This document shows, piece after piece, positions 22,572-30,986 of a stretch of 45,483 nt of DNA; within the stretch, counting starts at the first letter, position 1; every line of letters starts with the position of its first letter. Source of the DNA: Amycolatopsis thermalba (GTDB taxonomy: Bacteria; Actinomycetota; Actinomycetes; Mycobacteriales; Pseudonocardiaceae); assembly GCF_003385215.1 (NCBI RefSeq), contig NZ_PQHW01000053.1, positions 1 to 45,483 on the forward strand, read 5' to 3'. The position numbers and the translations under genes were made by a program. The notes under the pieces were generated by a model. That model was not told the DNA's origin. It was given only the letters and a program-made list of their open reading frames with translations, and made no database searches.

Positions 22572-23701
22572 GAACCCGACCCGGTGAACCGCGGCATGAC
22601 CTTCTCGGTGAACAGCTCCAGGCTGCGCATCGCGTGGCGGTGCTCCAGGCCCGGGTGCGTGGTCCACAGCAGCAGGTGCTCCAGGTTCAGCTCGCTGCGC
22701 AGCTCCGAGATCTTCTCGGCCACGTAGTCGGGAGTGCCGACGAGCAGGTTGCGGTCGGCCAGGAAGTCGTAGGACAGCCGGTGGTCCGGGGTCAGCTCCT
22801 CGCCGGCCTCCATCAGGTTGCCCAGGCCGCGGAAGTGCAGGATCCACTGGTACGAGGTCATCACGGCCTCTTCGAACCGCGCTCGCGCCTGCTCCATGGT
22901 GTCGGCGACGAACACGTCGCGCACCAGGCCGATGCCCTCGCCCAGCGCGTACTCGCGCCCGCTGGCCTCGCTCGCGGTGTCCCGGTAGAGCGCGAAGCGG
23001 TCCTTGAGCGCCGACACCGGCGGCATCCAGAACAGGCCCTGTACACCCTGCTTGGCCGCGCTGACGATCGAGCGCGGGCTGTCGATGACCTGCCACAGCG
23101 GCGGGTGCGGGCGCTGGAACGGCCGCGGCGTGACCGCCAGCTTGGTGATCACACCGTCCGAGGTGTACTCCGGCGTGGCCGGCGACATGGGGTGGTTCCA
23201 CTTCACGCCCGGCTCCGGGAACGTGTAGAACTGCCCCGAGTGCTCGAAGAACTCGTTGCTCCACGCCTTCTTGAGGATCTCCACGGTCTCCTCGTACAGC
23301 GCGCGGTTCTGTTCCTGGTCGCGCGGATCGGCCAGCGAGTTGAGGTTGAGCGCCTCCCGCCCGTAGAGCCCGCGGCCCAGGCCGACCTCGACGCGGCCGC
23401 CGGAGGCCTGGTCCAGGAACGCGATGTCCTCCGCCAGGCGCAGCGGGTGCCAGAACGTCGCGATGTTGGCGGCCTGCCCGATGCGGATGCGGGAGGTGCG
23501 CGCGGCGATGTCCGCGCCCATCAGCACCGGGTTGGCGGTGATCTCGAAGCCTTCGTGGCCGAAGTGGTGCTCGGTGTACCAGATCGACCAGTAGCCGCCC
23601 TCGTCGGCGGCCCGGGCGAACTCGCGGGCCTCGTTCATCACCTGGGCGTAGTCGTCGAGGCGGCCGGGTGCGCCGAGGTTGTGGAAGATCGAAAACCGCA
23701 T
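22568..23701 (-). CDS. LLM-class flavin-dependent monooxygenase
   Basis: This 377-aa bacterial-luciferase-like TIM-barrel enzyme begins MRFSIFHNLG. It has the WYTEHHFGHEGF segment (the EHHF flavin/active-site region), RIRIGQAANIATFWHPLRLAED, and GRVEVGLGRGLYGREA. Such enzymes use reduced FMN and O2 supplied by a separate reductase, here probably the divergent flavin reductase. GGAGG precedes ATG 23701. It lies 25 bp after the GntR gene and heads the enzymatic part of the operon. Baeyer-Villiger, ring-cleaving or N-dealkylating oxygenation are all possible. The BCCT carrier points to a charged amine substrate. Confidence 0.9.
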   Translation of the reverse strand: MRFSIFHNLGAPGRLDDYAQVMNEAREFARAADEGGYWSIWYTEHHFGHEGFEITANPVLMGADIAARTSRIRIGQAANIATFWHPLRLAEDIAFLDQASGGRVEVGLGRGLYGREALNLNSLADPRDQEQNRALYEETVEILKKAWSNEFFEHSGQFYTFPEPGVKWNHPMSPATPEYTSDGVITKLAVTPRPFQRPHPPLWQVIDSPRSIVSAAKQGVQGLFWMPPVSALKDRFALYRDTASEASGREYALGEGIGLVRDVFVADTMEQARARFEEAVMTSYQWILHFRGLGNLMEAGEELTPDHRLSYDFLADRNLLVGTPDYVAEKISELRSELNLEHLLLWTTHPGLEHRHAMRSLELFTEKVMPRFTGSGS

Positions 23702-23726
23702 GCGTGCCTCCGAAGTGGATGGTGGG

Positions 23727-24371
23727 TCAGTCGGTCATGGCTTCGCGCTGGGACGAGCGCACGTGATCGCGCATCGCCGCTTCCGCGCCGAAGCCGTCCT
23801 TTTCCAGGATTCGTTCCAGGACGAGGTGGTGTTCGTTGAGCGAGGCGCCGAGCCGGCCCGGGTGCCGCAGCGTGGACACGACGATCCGGTGGTATGCCAG
23901 CTGGTTCATCAGGATCTGGTAGTGGTCGGCGAGCTTGCGGCTGTCCGCGCCCTGGATGAGCAGGCCGTGGAAGTCGTGCACCAGCTTCGCGTACCGCTCC
24001 ACGTCGCCCCGGGCCACGGCCAGCCGGGACTCCTCGACGTTGGCCTCGAGCAGCTCGGTCTCGGCGACGCGGCCGCGGCGGGCCAGCAGGTTCGCGCCCA
24101 GGCCCTCCAGCACCGACTTCAGCTCGAACAACTCGCCCAGCTCGCGCCGGGACGGCTCGCGCACGAACGTGCCCACCCGGGGGACGACCTCGACCAGCCC
24201 CTCGGACTGCAGCTGCTGGATGGCCTCCCGGATCGGGGTCCGGCTGGTGCCGTAGGTCTCGGCGAGCGTGCCCTCGGAGAGCGCGCTGCCGGGCGGGTAC
24301 TCGCCCTTGATGATCGCGTCGCGCAACTGGTCGAGGACGCGGGCCCGCGCCCCGCGACGAACTTCTTGCAT
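23727..24371 (-). CDS. GntR-family transcriptional regulator (FadR/FCD type)
   Basis: This 214-aa protein has a winged HTH (about 8-72: ARVLDQLRDAIIKGEYPPGSALSE, GTSRTPIREAIQQLQSEGLV) and an all-helical FCD ligand domain. The FCD domain contains His residues at positions typical for a metal-assisted carboxylate pocket (VHDFHGLL). It is the first gene of the minus operon and probably represses both divergent arms, with the operon substrate as inducer. There is no ribosome site before ATG 24371; a -10 (24379-24384) ends 7 bp upstream, so the mRNA appears leaderless. Confidence 0.88.
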   Translation of the reverse strand: MQEVRRGARARVLDQLRDAIIKGEYPPGSALSEGTLAETYGTSRTPIREAIQQLQSEGLVEVVPRVGTFVREPSRRELGELFELKSVLEGLGANLLARRGRVAETELLEANVEESRLAVARGDVERYAKLVHDFHGLLIQGADSRKLADHYQILMNQLAYHRIVVSTLRHPGRLGASLNEHHLVLERILEKDGFGAEAAMRDHVRSSQREAMTD

Positions 24372-24378
24372 GGCAGAG

Positions 24379-24506
24379 ACGCTAACCCGCGCCGGGCGGG
24401 CTCGTCAACGATCGCGGCGCAAACAGCTTGTGATCGCAGGCAATCCCGTGGTCACGAGCCACTTCACACGGAATCGTTGACATCTCAGTGTGGCCCCGCT
24501 TACCGT
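24379..24506. promoter_or_regulatory. Mirror-image divergent leaderless promoters with inverted-repeat operators
   Basis: GTCAACGAT (24404-24412) and ATCGTTGAC (24473-24481) are a perfect inverted repeat 60 bp apart, and each overlaps a -35 box. Leftward: TTGACG (complement of 24403-24408), 18 bp, TAGCGT (complement of 24379-24384), 7 bp to ATG 24371. Rightward: TTGACA (24477-24482), 18 bp, TACCGT (24501-24506), 8 bp to ATG 24515. Both transcripts should start at or next to the ATG. The arms are probable GntR half-sites. Confidence 0.6.
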
Positions 24507-24514
24507 CCTCTGGC

Positions 24515-25000
24515 ATGCAAGCTGACGTGGTACGCCAACTCCACCGGACCTTCACCACCGGAGTCACCGTCGTCACCACCCTCGACGACGGCCGGCCGCG
24601 CGGCCTCGCGGTGAACGCGTTCTGCAGCGTCTCGCTGGACCCGCCGACCGTCCTGGTGTGCGTGCAGAAGAGCTCCACCACCCACGGCGCGCTGCTGCGC
24701 GCCGGGCACTTCGCGGTCAACATCCTCGCCGCGGACCAGGCGGACGTGGTCGCGGTGTTCGCGAGCAAGGCCGCCGACAAGTTCGCCACGCTGTCCTGGC
24801 GTCCCGGCCCGCACGGCAGCCCGCTGCTCGACGGCGTCGCCGCGGCCGCCGAGGCCGAGGTGACCGAACGCCGGGACGCCGGCAGCCACACCGTGTTCTT
24901 CGGCCGTGTCGTCGAGGCGGCGGCCACCGACGCCCCCGCGCTGGTCTACCGCGCGGGACGGCTGTTCGACCCCTCCGGGTTGGTGCCGATCCCGGCCTGA
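24515..25000 (+). CDS. Flavin reductase, partner of the LLM monooxygenase
   Basis: This 161-aa protein is of the flavin-reductase-like (HpaC/RutF) fold: FTTGVTVVTTLDDGRPRGLAVNAFCSVSLDPPTVLVCV, shown here by its ends (FTTGVTVVTT and DPPTVLVCV), and the late GRVVEAAATDAPALVYRAG. It supplies reduced FMN from NAD(P)H. ATG 24515 is preferred: it lacks a ribosome site but lies 8 bp after a -10 box, consistent with leaderless translation. It is followed 26 bp later by the BCCT gene and diverges from the GntR-led operon that encodes the monooxygenase. Confidence 0.88.
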   Translation: MQADVVRQLHRTFTTGVTVVTTLDDGRPRGLAVNAFCSVSLDPPTVLVCVQKSSTTHGALLRAGHFAVNILAADQADVVAVFASKAADKFATLSWRPGPHGSPLLDGVAAAAEAEVTERRDAGSHTVFFGRVVEAAATDAPALVYRAGRLFDPSGLVPIPA

Positions 25001-25026
25001 CCCCTCCTCCCTCCCAAGGAGCACCC

Positions 25027-26583
25027 ATGGCTCTCCGGCGATCGGGCCCGCGCGCGAGCGGGAAACTCGGATCGGTGTTCTACGTCTCGGTCGGCATCTG
25101 CGCGTTGTTCGTCGTGTGGGCGAGCGTGTTCACCGAGAACCTCACGACGGTCAGCTCGATGGCGCTGGACTGGCTGACCGGCGGTTTCGGCTGGGCCTAC
25201 CTGGTGGTGAGCCTGGCGATGCTGCTGTTCCTGGTGTACCTGGCCTGCTCCCGGCACGGGCGCGGGCGGCTCGGCGGCCCCGGCGACCGGCCGGAGTTCA
25301 GCCGCTGGTCCTGGTACGCGATGATCCTCGCGGCGGTGATGGGCGTCGGGCTGATCTCCTACGGGGTCGCCGAGCCGATCGCGCACTTCGCCGCGCCCCC
25401 GCACGACCTGGCCGCGCCGGGCAGCCGGGAGGCCGCCGTGCTGGCGCTGCAGTACTCCTACTTCGACTGGGGCCTGCACGCCTGGGCGATCTTCGGGGTG
25501 TTCGGACTGGCGATCGGGTTCTCCACCTACCGCAAGGGCCGCCGCGGCCTGGTGAGCCCGATGCTGCGGCCGGTGCTCGGGCGCCGGGTCGACGGGTGGC
25601 TGGGCAAGGCGATCGACGTCCTGGCGATCTTCTCGACGATGTTCGGCACGACGACCTCGCTCGGCCTGGGCGCGGTGCAGATGAACAGCGGGCTCACCAC
25701 GCTGTGGGGCGTGCCGTCGACCACCCTGGTGCAGGTGCTGATCATCGTGGCGGTCACCGGGTTGTTCACGCTGTCCGCGGTGACCGGCGTGCACAAGGGC
25801 ATCCGGTTCCTGTCCGAGACGACGATGGGCCTGGCGGCGCTGCTGTTCGTGTTCCTGCTCGCGGTGGGGCCGACCGTGTTCGTGGTGAACCTGTTCGTGG
25901 AGTCGGTCGGCGCCTACGCCGACGGGTTCTTCGGGATGAGCCTGAAGACCAGCGCGTTCGGTGATCTGCCGTGGATGCAGAGCTGGACCTACTTCATGAT
26001 GGCGTGGTGGATCTCGTGGGGCGCCTTCGTCGGCGTGTTCCTGGCGCGGATCTCCCGCGGCCGCACCATCCGCGAGTTCGTGGTGGCGGTGCTCGCGGTG
26101 CCCAGCACGGTGTTCTTCGCGTGGTTCGCGGTGTTCGGCGGATCGGCGATCGAGCGGGACTACTTCCACGGCGCGGACATCGCGGGATCGTCGGCGGGGG
26201 ACGCGATCTTCGCGACGCTGGGGCAGTTCCCGCTGGCGGGGGTGACGTCGTTCGTCGCGATCGTGCTGGTGGCGCTGTTCTTCGTCTCCGGCGCCGACGC
26301 GAACACCTACGTGCTGGCGATGCTGTCCTCGCACGGGGTGGAACGGCCGAAGCGGGCGGTGCTCGTGGTGTGGGGCGTGCTCACCGGGGTGACCGCGGTG
26401 GTGCTCCTGCTGGCCGGCGGACTGAACGCCCTGCAGACGACGGTGATCATCACCAGCGCGCCGTTCGTGGTGCTGCTGGTGCTGCTCGCGGTGTCCTTCT
26501 GGAAGGAGCTGCGAGCCGAGCCGCGGGAGGAGGTTCTGGCGGAGGAGCTGGAGACGGAGCTGGAACGGACGCCGGTCAGCTAG
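25027..26583 (+). CDS. BCCT-family betaine/carnitine/choline-type transporter
   Basis: This is a 518-aa carrier with about 12 membrane helices. The family signature WWISWGAFVGVFLARISRG and the aromatic binding region (WMQSWTYFMMAWWISW) are present, along with the earlier GVGLISYGVAEPI. It imports trimethylammonium or related zwitterions with Na+ or H+. The C-terminal tail is short and acidic, without the osmosensor extension of BetP, so it is more likely a nutrient carrier. AAGGAG precedes ATG 25027. Co-transcription with the flavin reductase ties it to the catabolic operon. Confidence 0.92.
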   Translation: MALRRSGPRASGKLGSVFYVSVGICALFVVWASVFTENLTTVSSMALDWLTGGFGWAYLVVSLAMLLFLVYLACSRHGRGRLGGPGDRPEFSRWSWYAMILAAVMGVGLISYGVAEPIAHFAAPPHDLAAPGSREAAVLALQYSYFDWGLHAWAIFGVFGLAIGFSTYRKGRRGLVSPMLRPVLGRRVDGWLGKAIDVLAIFSTMFGTTTSLGLGAVQMNSGLTTLWGVPSTTLVQVLIIVAVTGLFTLSAVTGVHKGIRFLSETTMGLAALLFVFLLAVGPTVFVVNLFVESVGAYADGFFGMSLKTSAFGDLPWMQSWTYFMMAWWISWGAFVGVFLARISRGRTIREFVVAVLAVPSTVFFAWFAVFGGSAIERDYFHGADIAGSSAGDAIFATLGQFPLAGVTSFVAIVLVALFFVSGADANTYVLAMLSSHGVERPKRAVLVVWGVLTGVTAVVLLLAGGLNALQTTVIITSAPFVVLLVLLAVSFWKELRAEPREEVLAEELETELERTPVS

Positions 26584-26610
26584 GGCCACCGCCCCGCCGC
26601 GAGGTGACGA

Positions 26611-27492
26611 TCACTCCTTGACCGCGCCCATCGTGAACCCCGCGACGAAGCGGTCCAGGAACCAGTTGAACACGAACGCGATCGGCACCGCCACGAGCAC
26701 CGTCGCGGCCTGGAGTGACTGCCAGAAGAACACGTCGCCGCGGATGAGTTGCGTCGGGACTCCCGTGCTGACCGGCATCTGGCCCGTCGGCGCGACGAAC
26801 GCCAGGGCGTAGATGAACTCGCTGGCCGTCAGGGTGAACGCGAACACCACCACCGCGACGATGCCGGGGAACGCCAGCGGCACCACCGCCCGCAGGAACG
26901 CGCCCACCCGGCTGTACCCGTCGACCATCGCCTGTTCCTCGATGTCCTTCGGGATCGTCTTGAGGAACCCCATCAGCAGCCACATCGACACCGGGATCGT
27001 GATCGTCGGGTAGACCAGCACCAGCGACCACGTCGAGTCCTGCAGCCCGACCGCCACCACCATCCGCGACAACGCCAGGAACAGCAGGCTCGGCGGCACC
27101 AGGTACACGAGGAAGATCCCGATCGCCATCGGACCGGACCACGGCCGGTCCAGCCGCGCCAGCGCGTACGCGGCGGGCAGCCCGAACGCGAGCGTGATCA
27201 GCACGACCAGCACCCCGACCAGCAGGGTGTTGAGCACGAACGTGCCGAACGCGGTGTCGGTGAACAGGTAGGTGACGTGGTCGCTCGTCGGCGGCCGGTT
27301 GAACAGGAACGGGTTGTTGAGCGGGTTGTACAGGTCCCGGTTCTGCTTGAACGCGGTGATCAGGCTCCACAGGAACGGCGCCGCGCAGACCAGGGCGGCC
27401 AGCACCGCCGCGAGGTACAGCCCGATGCGCGCCGAGACGTGCCGCCGCGCGTAGCGGCGCCGCTGCCGGCCGGCCTCCTCCGCGGTCGTCAT
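26611..27492 (-). CDS. Carbohydrate ABC transporter permease (MalG type)
   Basis: This is a 293-aa permease with six helices. The cytoplasmic EAA loop reads EEQAMVDGYSRVGAFLRAVVPLAFPG, and PFLWSLITAFK near the N-terminus is typical of MalG-like subunits. The start overlaps the MalF-type gene stop by four bases. It is the last gene of the binding protein-ATPase-permease-permease operon and converges with the BCCT gene 27 bp away. The cargo is unknown; the family carries sugars, polyols or glycerol-phosphate-like solutes. Confidence 0.9.
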   Translation of the reverse strand: MTTAEEAGRQRRRYARRHVSARIGLYLAAVLAALVCAAPFLWSLITAFKQNRDLYNPLNNPFLFNRPPTSDHVTYLFTDTAFGTFVLNTLLVGVLVVLITLAFGLPAAYALARLDRPWSGPMAIGIFLVYLVPPSLLFLALSRMVVAVGLQDSTWSLVLVYPTITIPVSMWLLMGFLKTIPKDIEEQAMVDGYSRVGAFLRAVVPLAFPGIVAVVVFAFTLTASEFIYALAFVAPTGQMPVSTGVPTQLIRGDVFFWQSLQAATVLVAVPIAFVFNWFLDRFVAGFTMGAVKE

Positions 27493-28427
27493 CGCACCTC
27501 GATCCGGCGCACCGCGCGCAGGATGAGCACCGCGGCGGCGAGCAGCAGCGGGAACAGGAACAACGCGATGACCGCGCCCTGGGCCACGTCGCCGCCGTCG
27601 ATGCCGCGGTAGAACGCCCAGCTCGCCAGCACCTGGGTGGCGTCGTTCGGCCCGCCGCGGGTGAGCACCCGGACCACGGCCATGTCGGTGAACGTGAAGA
27701 TCGCGCCGAACAGGGCGGCGATCGCGGCGACCGCGAGCACCAGCGGAATCGTGATCTCGAACATCCGGCGCCAGTACCCGGCCCCGTCGACGCGGGCCGC
27801 CTCGTCGATGTCCTTCGGGATGGACATCAGCCCGGCCATCATGATCACCGCGGCCAGCGGCGTCAGCCGCCACACGTGCACCGCGATCAGCGACCCCATC
27901 GCCAGGTCCGGCTCGCCCAGCCAGTACACGTTCTGCGCCGGGCCGAGCGCGCCGAACTGCCGCAGCACCCAGTCGATCGGCGAGTAGATCGAGTCCAGCA
28001 GCCACAGCCAGGAGATCGACGACAGCGCCACCGGCGTCGTCCACGGCAGCAGGACGAGGAACCGCACCACCCACTTGCCGCGGAAGTCGGCGACGAGGAT
28101 GTTGGCGAGCACCTTGCCCAGCAGCACGATCAGCACCATCGACACGACCGTGAACAGGAACGTGTTGCGCAGGCTGCGCCAGAACACCGGGTCGTCCAGC
28201 ACGGCCTCGAAGTTGCGCAACCCCACCCAGTCGAACGACGGGTCGCCCGCGCTCACGTCGGAGAACGCGAACGCGATGGCGAGCACGAACGGCACGCCGA
28301 TCAACGCCACGATGTAGAGGATGCTCGGCACCAGGAACGCCCACGCCAGCACGCCGTCCCGGTCGGCCATCCGGCGCCGCGCCGGAGTCACCCCGGGCCG
28401 GGTGGCGGTGTCCGCGGTGGTCGCCAT
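27489..28427 (-). CDS. Carbohydrate ABC transporter permease (MalF type)
   Basis: This is a 312-aa permease with six helices after a roughly 30-residue polar N-terminus. The EAA loop reads DIDEAARVDGAGYWRRMFEITIPL. The start is ATG 28427, one base away from the ATPase stop, so the two are tightly coupled. It pairs with the MalG-type subunit to form the channel fed by the Tat-exported lipoprotein of the same operon. Confidence 0.9.
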   Translation of the reverse strand: MATTADTATRPGVTPARRRMADRDGVLAWAFLVPSILYIVALIGVPFVLAIAFAFSDVSAGDPSFDWVGLRNFEAVLDDPVFWRSLRNTFLFTVVSMVLIVLLGKVLANILVADFRGKWVVRFLVLLPWTTPVALSSISWLWLLDSIYSPIDWVLRQFGALGPAQNVYWLGEPDLAMGSLIAVHVWRLTPLAAVIMMAGLMSIPKDIDEAARVDGAGYWRRMFEITIPLVLAVAAIAALFGAIFTFTDMAVVRVLTRGGPNDATQVLASWAFYRGIDGGDVAQGAVIALFLFPLLLAAAVLILRAVRRIEVR

Positions 28428-28428
28428 G

Positions 28429-29466
28429 TCAGCCGTCCAGCCGGACCGGGGCCGCCCGCTGCCCGGTCCGGGAGTCGAAGAACCGCAGCCGCCGCGCGGG
28501 CACGGCGAAGGAATGCGTCCGCCCGGCGGTGATCGGGGTGTCCACAGTGGCCGGCAGCCGGGCGACCACCCGGGTGCGCTCGCCGATGCGCGACACCGTG
28601 CCGTAGACGTGCCGGTCACCGGAGAGGTACTCCATGCGGTCCACCTCCAGCGGCACCGTCACCCGCTCGCCGGGCACCACCTCGGCCGGCAGCAGGTGCT
28701 CCGGGCGGAACCCGACGAGCCTGCCGTCGTGCGGGATGAGGTTCATCGGCGGGGAGCCGATGAACGTCGCGACGAACGTGTCGGCCGGGTCGTCGTAGAC
28801 CTCCACCGGCGGGCCGGTCTGCACCACCCGGCCCGCGTTGAGCACCGCGATCCGGTCGCCCAGGCCCATCGCCTCGGCCTGGTCGTGCGTGACGTAGATC
28901 GTGGTGGTGCCCAGGTCCTCCTGGAAGCGCTTCAGCTCGTCCCGGGCGCTGGCCCGCAGCTTGGCGTCCAGATTGGACAGCGGCTCGTCGAGCAGGAACA
29001 CCTGCGGATCGCGCACCATCGCGCGGGCCAGTGCCACCCGCTGCCGCTCGCCGCCGGAGAGCTGCCGCGGCTTGCGGTTCAGCAGCGGCTCGATGCCCAG
29101 CAGCCCGGCCGCCCACCGCGCCTTGCGCTCCCGCTCCTCCCGCTCCATCCCGGCCGCGCGCAGCGGGAAGACGATGTTCGCCAGCACCGTCTTGTGCGGG
29201 TAGAGCGCGTAGCTCTGGAACACCATCGCGATCTGCCGCGCCCGCGGCGGCAGCCCGGTCACCACGTGGCCGCCGATCAGGACGTCGCCGCTGGTCGGCT
29301 GCTCCAGGCCGGCGATGGTGCGCAGCAGCGTCGTCTTGCCGCACCCGGAGGGGCCGAGCAGCACCAGGTACTCGCCGGCCGCGGCGGCCAGGCTCACGCC
29401 GTCGATGGCGTGCACCCGCCCGCCGTCGAACTCCTTCACCAGCTCCCGGACCTCGACGACGGCCAT
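28429..29466 (-). CDS. ABC transporter ATPase (MalK/UgpC type)
   Basis: This is a 345-aa ATPase with a C-terminal TOBE/MalK regulatory domain. Walker A GPSGCGKTT lies at 38-46, followed by signature QLSGGERQRVALARA, Walker B VFLLDEPLSNLDAKLR and switch YVTHDQAEAMGLG. Residues beyond about 235 form the OB-like domain (VGFRPEHLLP). Unlike the common promiscuous MsmX type, it is encoded in the operon between the binding protein and the permeases, so it is probably dedicated to this importer. Confidence 0.92.
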   Translation of the reverse strand: MAVVEVRELVKEFDGGRVHAIDGVSLAAAAGEYLVLLGPSGCGKTTLLRTIAGLEQPTSGDVLIGGHVVTGLPPRARQIAMVFQSYALYPHKTVLANIVFPLRAAGMEREERERKARWAAGLLGIEPLLNRKPRQLSGGERQRVALARAMVRDPQVFLLDEPLSNLDAKLRASARDELKRFQEDLGTTTIYVTHDQAEAMGLGDRIAVLNAGRVVQTGPPVEVYDDPADTFVATFIGSPPMNLIPHDGRLVGFRPEHLLPAEVVPGERVTVPLEVDRMEYLSGDRHVYGTVSRIGERTRVVARLPATVDTPITAGRTHSFAVPARRLRFFDSRTGQRAAPVRLDG

Positions 29467-29469
29467 GGC

Positions 29470-30885
29470 TCAACCGCCGACGAGCCCGGCCGCACGCCAC
29501 TTCGCGAAGATGGCGTTGACCTGGTTCTCGGCCTCGGCCACCGACTGCTGCGGCGTCATCTCCCCGCGCGCCGCCCTGGCGAACATGTTGGGCACCACGA
29601 ACGTGCTGAACACCTCGCCGATCGCGGTGCTCGCCGGGCCGGGGTGGCCGATGTTGGCGCTCCACGGGACCGCGTCGGCCAGCAGCTTCAGCTTGTCCGG
29701 CGGCTTCGAGCCGAACGGGTCGCTGGCCAGCCAGCCCGGCAGCTCCGGCGTCAGACCCGACCACGCGCAGAAGTCGTAGAGCTTCGAGGCGTACGTGGCC
29801 GCCTTGAAGTTGGCGGTGTAGTGCAGCAGGAACTCCTTCGCCGCGTCGGCGCCGGTGGCGTGCTGCGGGACGATCCAGTTGTAGAGCACGTGCTGCGCGG
29901 CCAGTGCGGCCCGCGGCCCGCGCAGCGCCGGGACGAAGAACGTGTCGTCGGCGACGTCCGGGTTGGAGGTGGCCGCGGTGCGCCAGGCGGAGATCGAGTT
30001 GACGATGTAGGACAGCTTCCCGGCGACCAGGCCCTGGTTGTTGCTGGCCGCGTTCCAGGAGAACACCTCTGGCGTCATCGCCTGCTGGTAGAGCCGCGTC
30101 ATGTACTCGATCGCCGCGATCGTCTCCGGCGAGTTGATCACCACGCGCTCGTTCTCGTCCTGCACCGACGCGCCGTAGGACCACATCAGTGCCCGCAGCA
30201 CCATGTTCGAGTCGATCTCCTGCGACATGCCCAGGCCGAGCGGGACGCCCTTGCTCCGCTTGATCTCCGCGGCGCCGGTGAGCAGCTCGTCCCAGGTGGA
30301 CGGTCCGTTCGGCAGGCCGACCGGTTCCCACAGCGAGCGGCGGTAGTTGCCCGGGTCGGGCACCCAGCCGGGGGAGTAGGCGTAGAACTTGCCGGTGGCC
30401 GGGTTGCGGCTGGACTTCTCGCACAGCGGCAGCTGCCGGCCCCAGCGCCGGTTCGCCTCGGCCACCAGGTCCTTCATGTCCAGCACGCTCGGCTCGAACT
30501 GGGACAGCGTCGCGATGTACTGGATCAGGTCGTGTCCCTGCCGGGCCTGGATCTCGGCCGCGATGCGGGTCGGGATCTGGGCCTGGTCGATGTGGTCCAC
30601 GGTGACGTTGACGCCGACGCGGGAGCCCCAGTCGCGGGCGAACCGGTCGAACCACTCGTCGTGGCTGGGCACGAAGTGGCTCCACAGCAGGATCCGCAGG
30701 TCACCGGAGAGCCTGGTGGCGGGCTCGGTGAAGACCTCCTGCGGCGCCTGCCCGGGAGCGGTGCCGGTGCCGCCGGGATCCTCCTCCGAGGCGCAGGCGC
30801 CCAGCGCCGCCGACCCCAGCGTCAGGGCTGCCGCCGCGCGCAGCACGTCCCGCCTGCTGTGCCGTGAACCGAGGAAGTCGTTCAT
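29470..30885 (-). CDS. Tat-exported sugar-type substrate-binding lipoprotein
   Basis: This is a 471-aa class I binding protein. The N-terminus carries a twin-arginine pair (R11, R12 in SRRDVLRA) and then a lipobox LGAC with Cys31, indicating Tat export and lipid anchoring. The mature part resembles extracellular solute-binding family 1 (GHDLIQYIATL, LPLCEKSSRNP, WDELLTGAAEIK). ATG 30885 follows GGGGAGGAG. It is the first gene of the minus-strand ABC operon. Export in folded form may reflect an early ligand or cofactor need; the ligand is unknown. Confidence 0.9.
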   Translation of the reverse strand: MNDFLGSRHSRRDVLRAAAALTLGSAALGACASEEDPGGTGTAPGQAPQEVFTEPATRLSGDLRILLWSHFVPSHDEWFDRFARDWGSRVGVNVTVDHIDQAQIPTRIAAEIQARQGHDLIQYIATLSQFEPSVLDMKDLVAEANRRWGRQLPLCEKSSRNPATGKFYAYSPGWVPDPGNYRRSLWEPVGLPNGPSTWDELLTGAAEIKRSKGVPLGLGMSQEIDSNMVLRALMWSYGASVQDENERVVINSPETIAAIEYMTRLYQQAMTPEVFSWNAASNNQGLVAGKLSYIVNSISAWRTAATSNPDVADDTFFVPALRGPRAALAAQHVLYNWIVPQHATGADAAKEFLLHYTANFKAATYASKLYDFCAWSGLTPELPGWLASDPFGSKPPDKLKLLADAVPWSANIGHPGPASTAIGEVFSTFVVPNMFARAARGEMTPQQSVAEAENQVNAIFAKWRAAGLVGG

Positions 30886-30986
30886 CTCGACTCCTCCCCG
30901 TGGGGGTGGCTCGGGAAGCGTAGCCAGATAGTGTAGCGGTAATGTGATCCGTAACACACTCCGTAACCGATCTGGGATGCTTTCGC

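Noticed and set aside
24946..26589. A 547-codon minus-strand frame opposite the BCCT gene
   Set aside because: Its composition (His, Gln, Arg, Glu) is typical of antisense frames in GC-rich DNA; the BCCT signature is on the plus strand.
28321..30867. A very long plus-strand open frame opposite the ABC transporter genes
   Set aside because: It is a His/Arg/Gln-rich shadow of the minus-strand operon, with no domain and wrong codon bias; the minus-strand genes show full ABC motifs.
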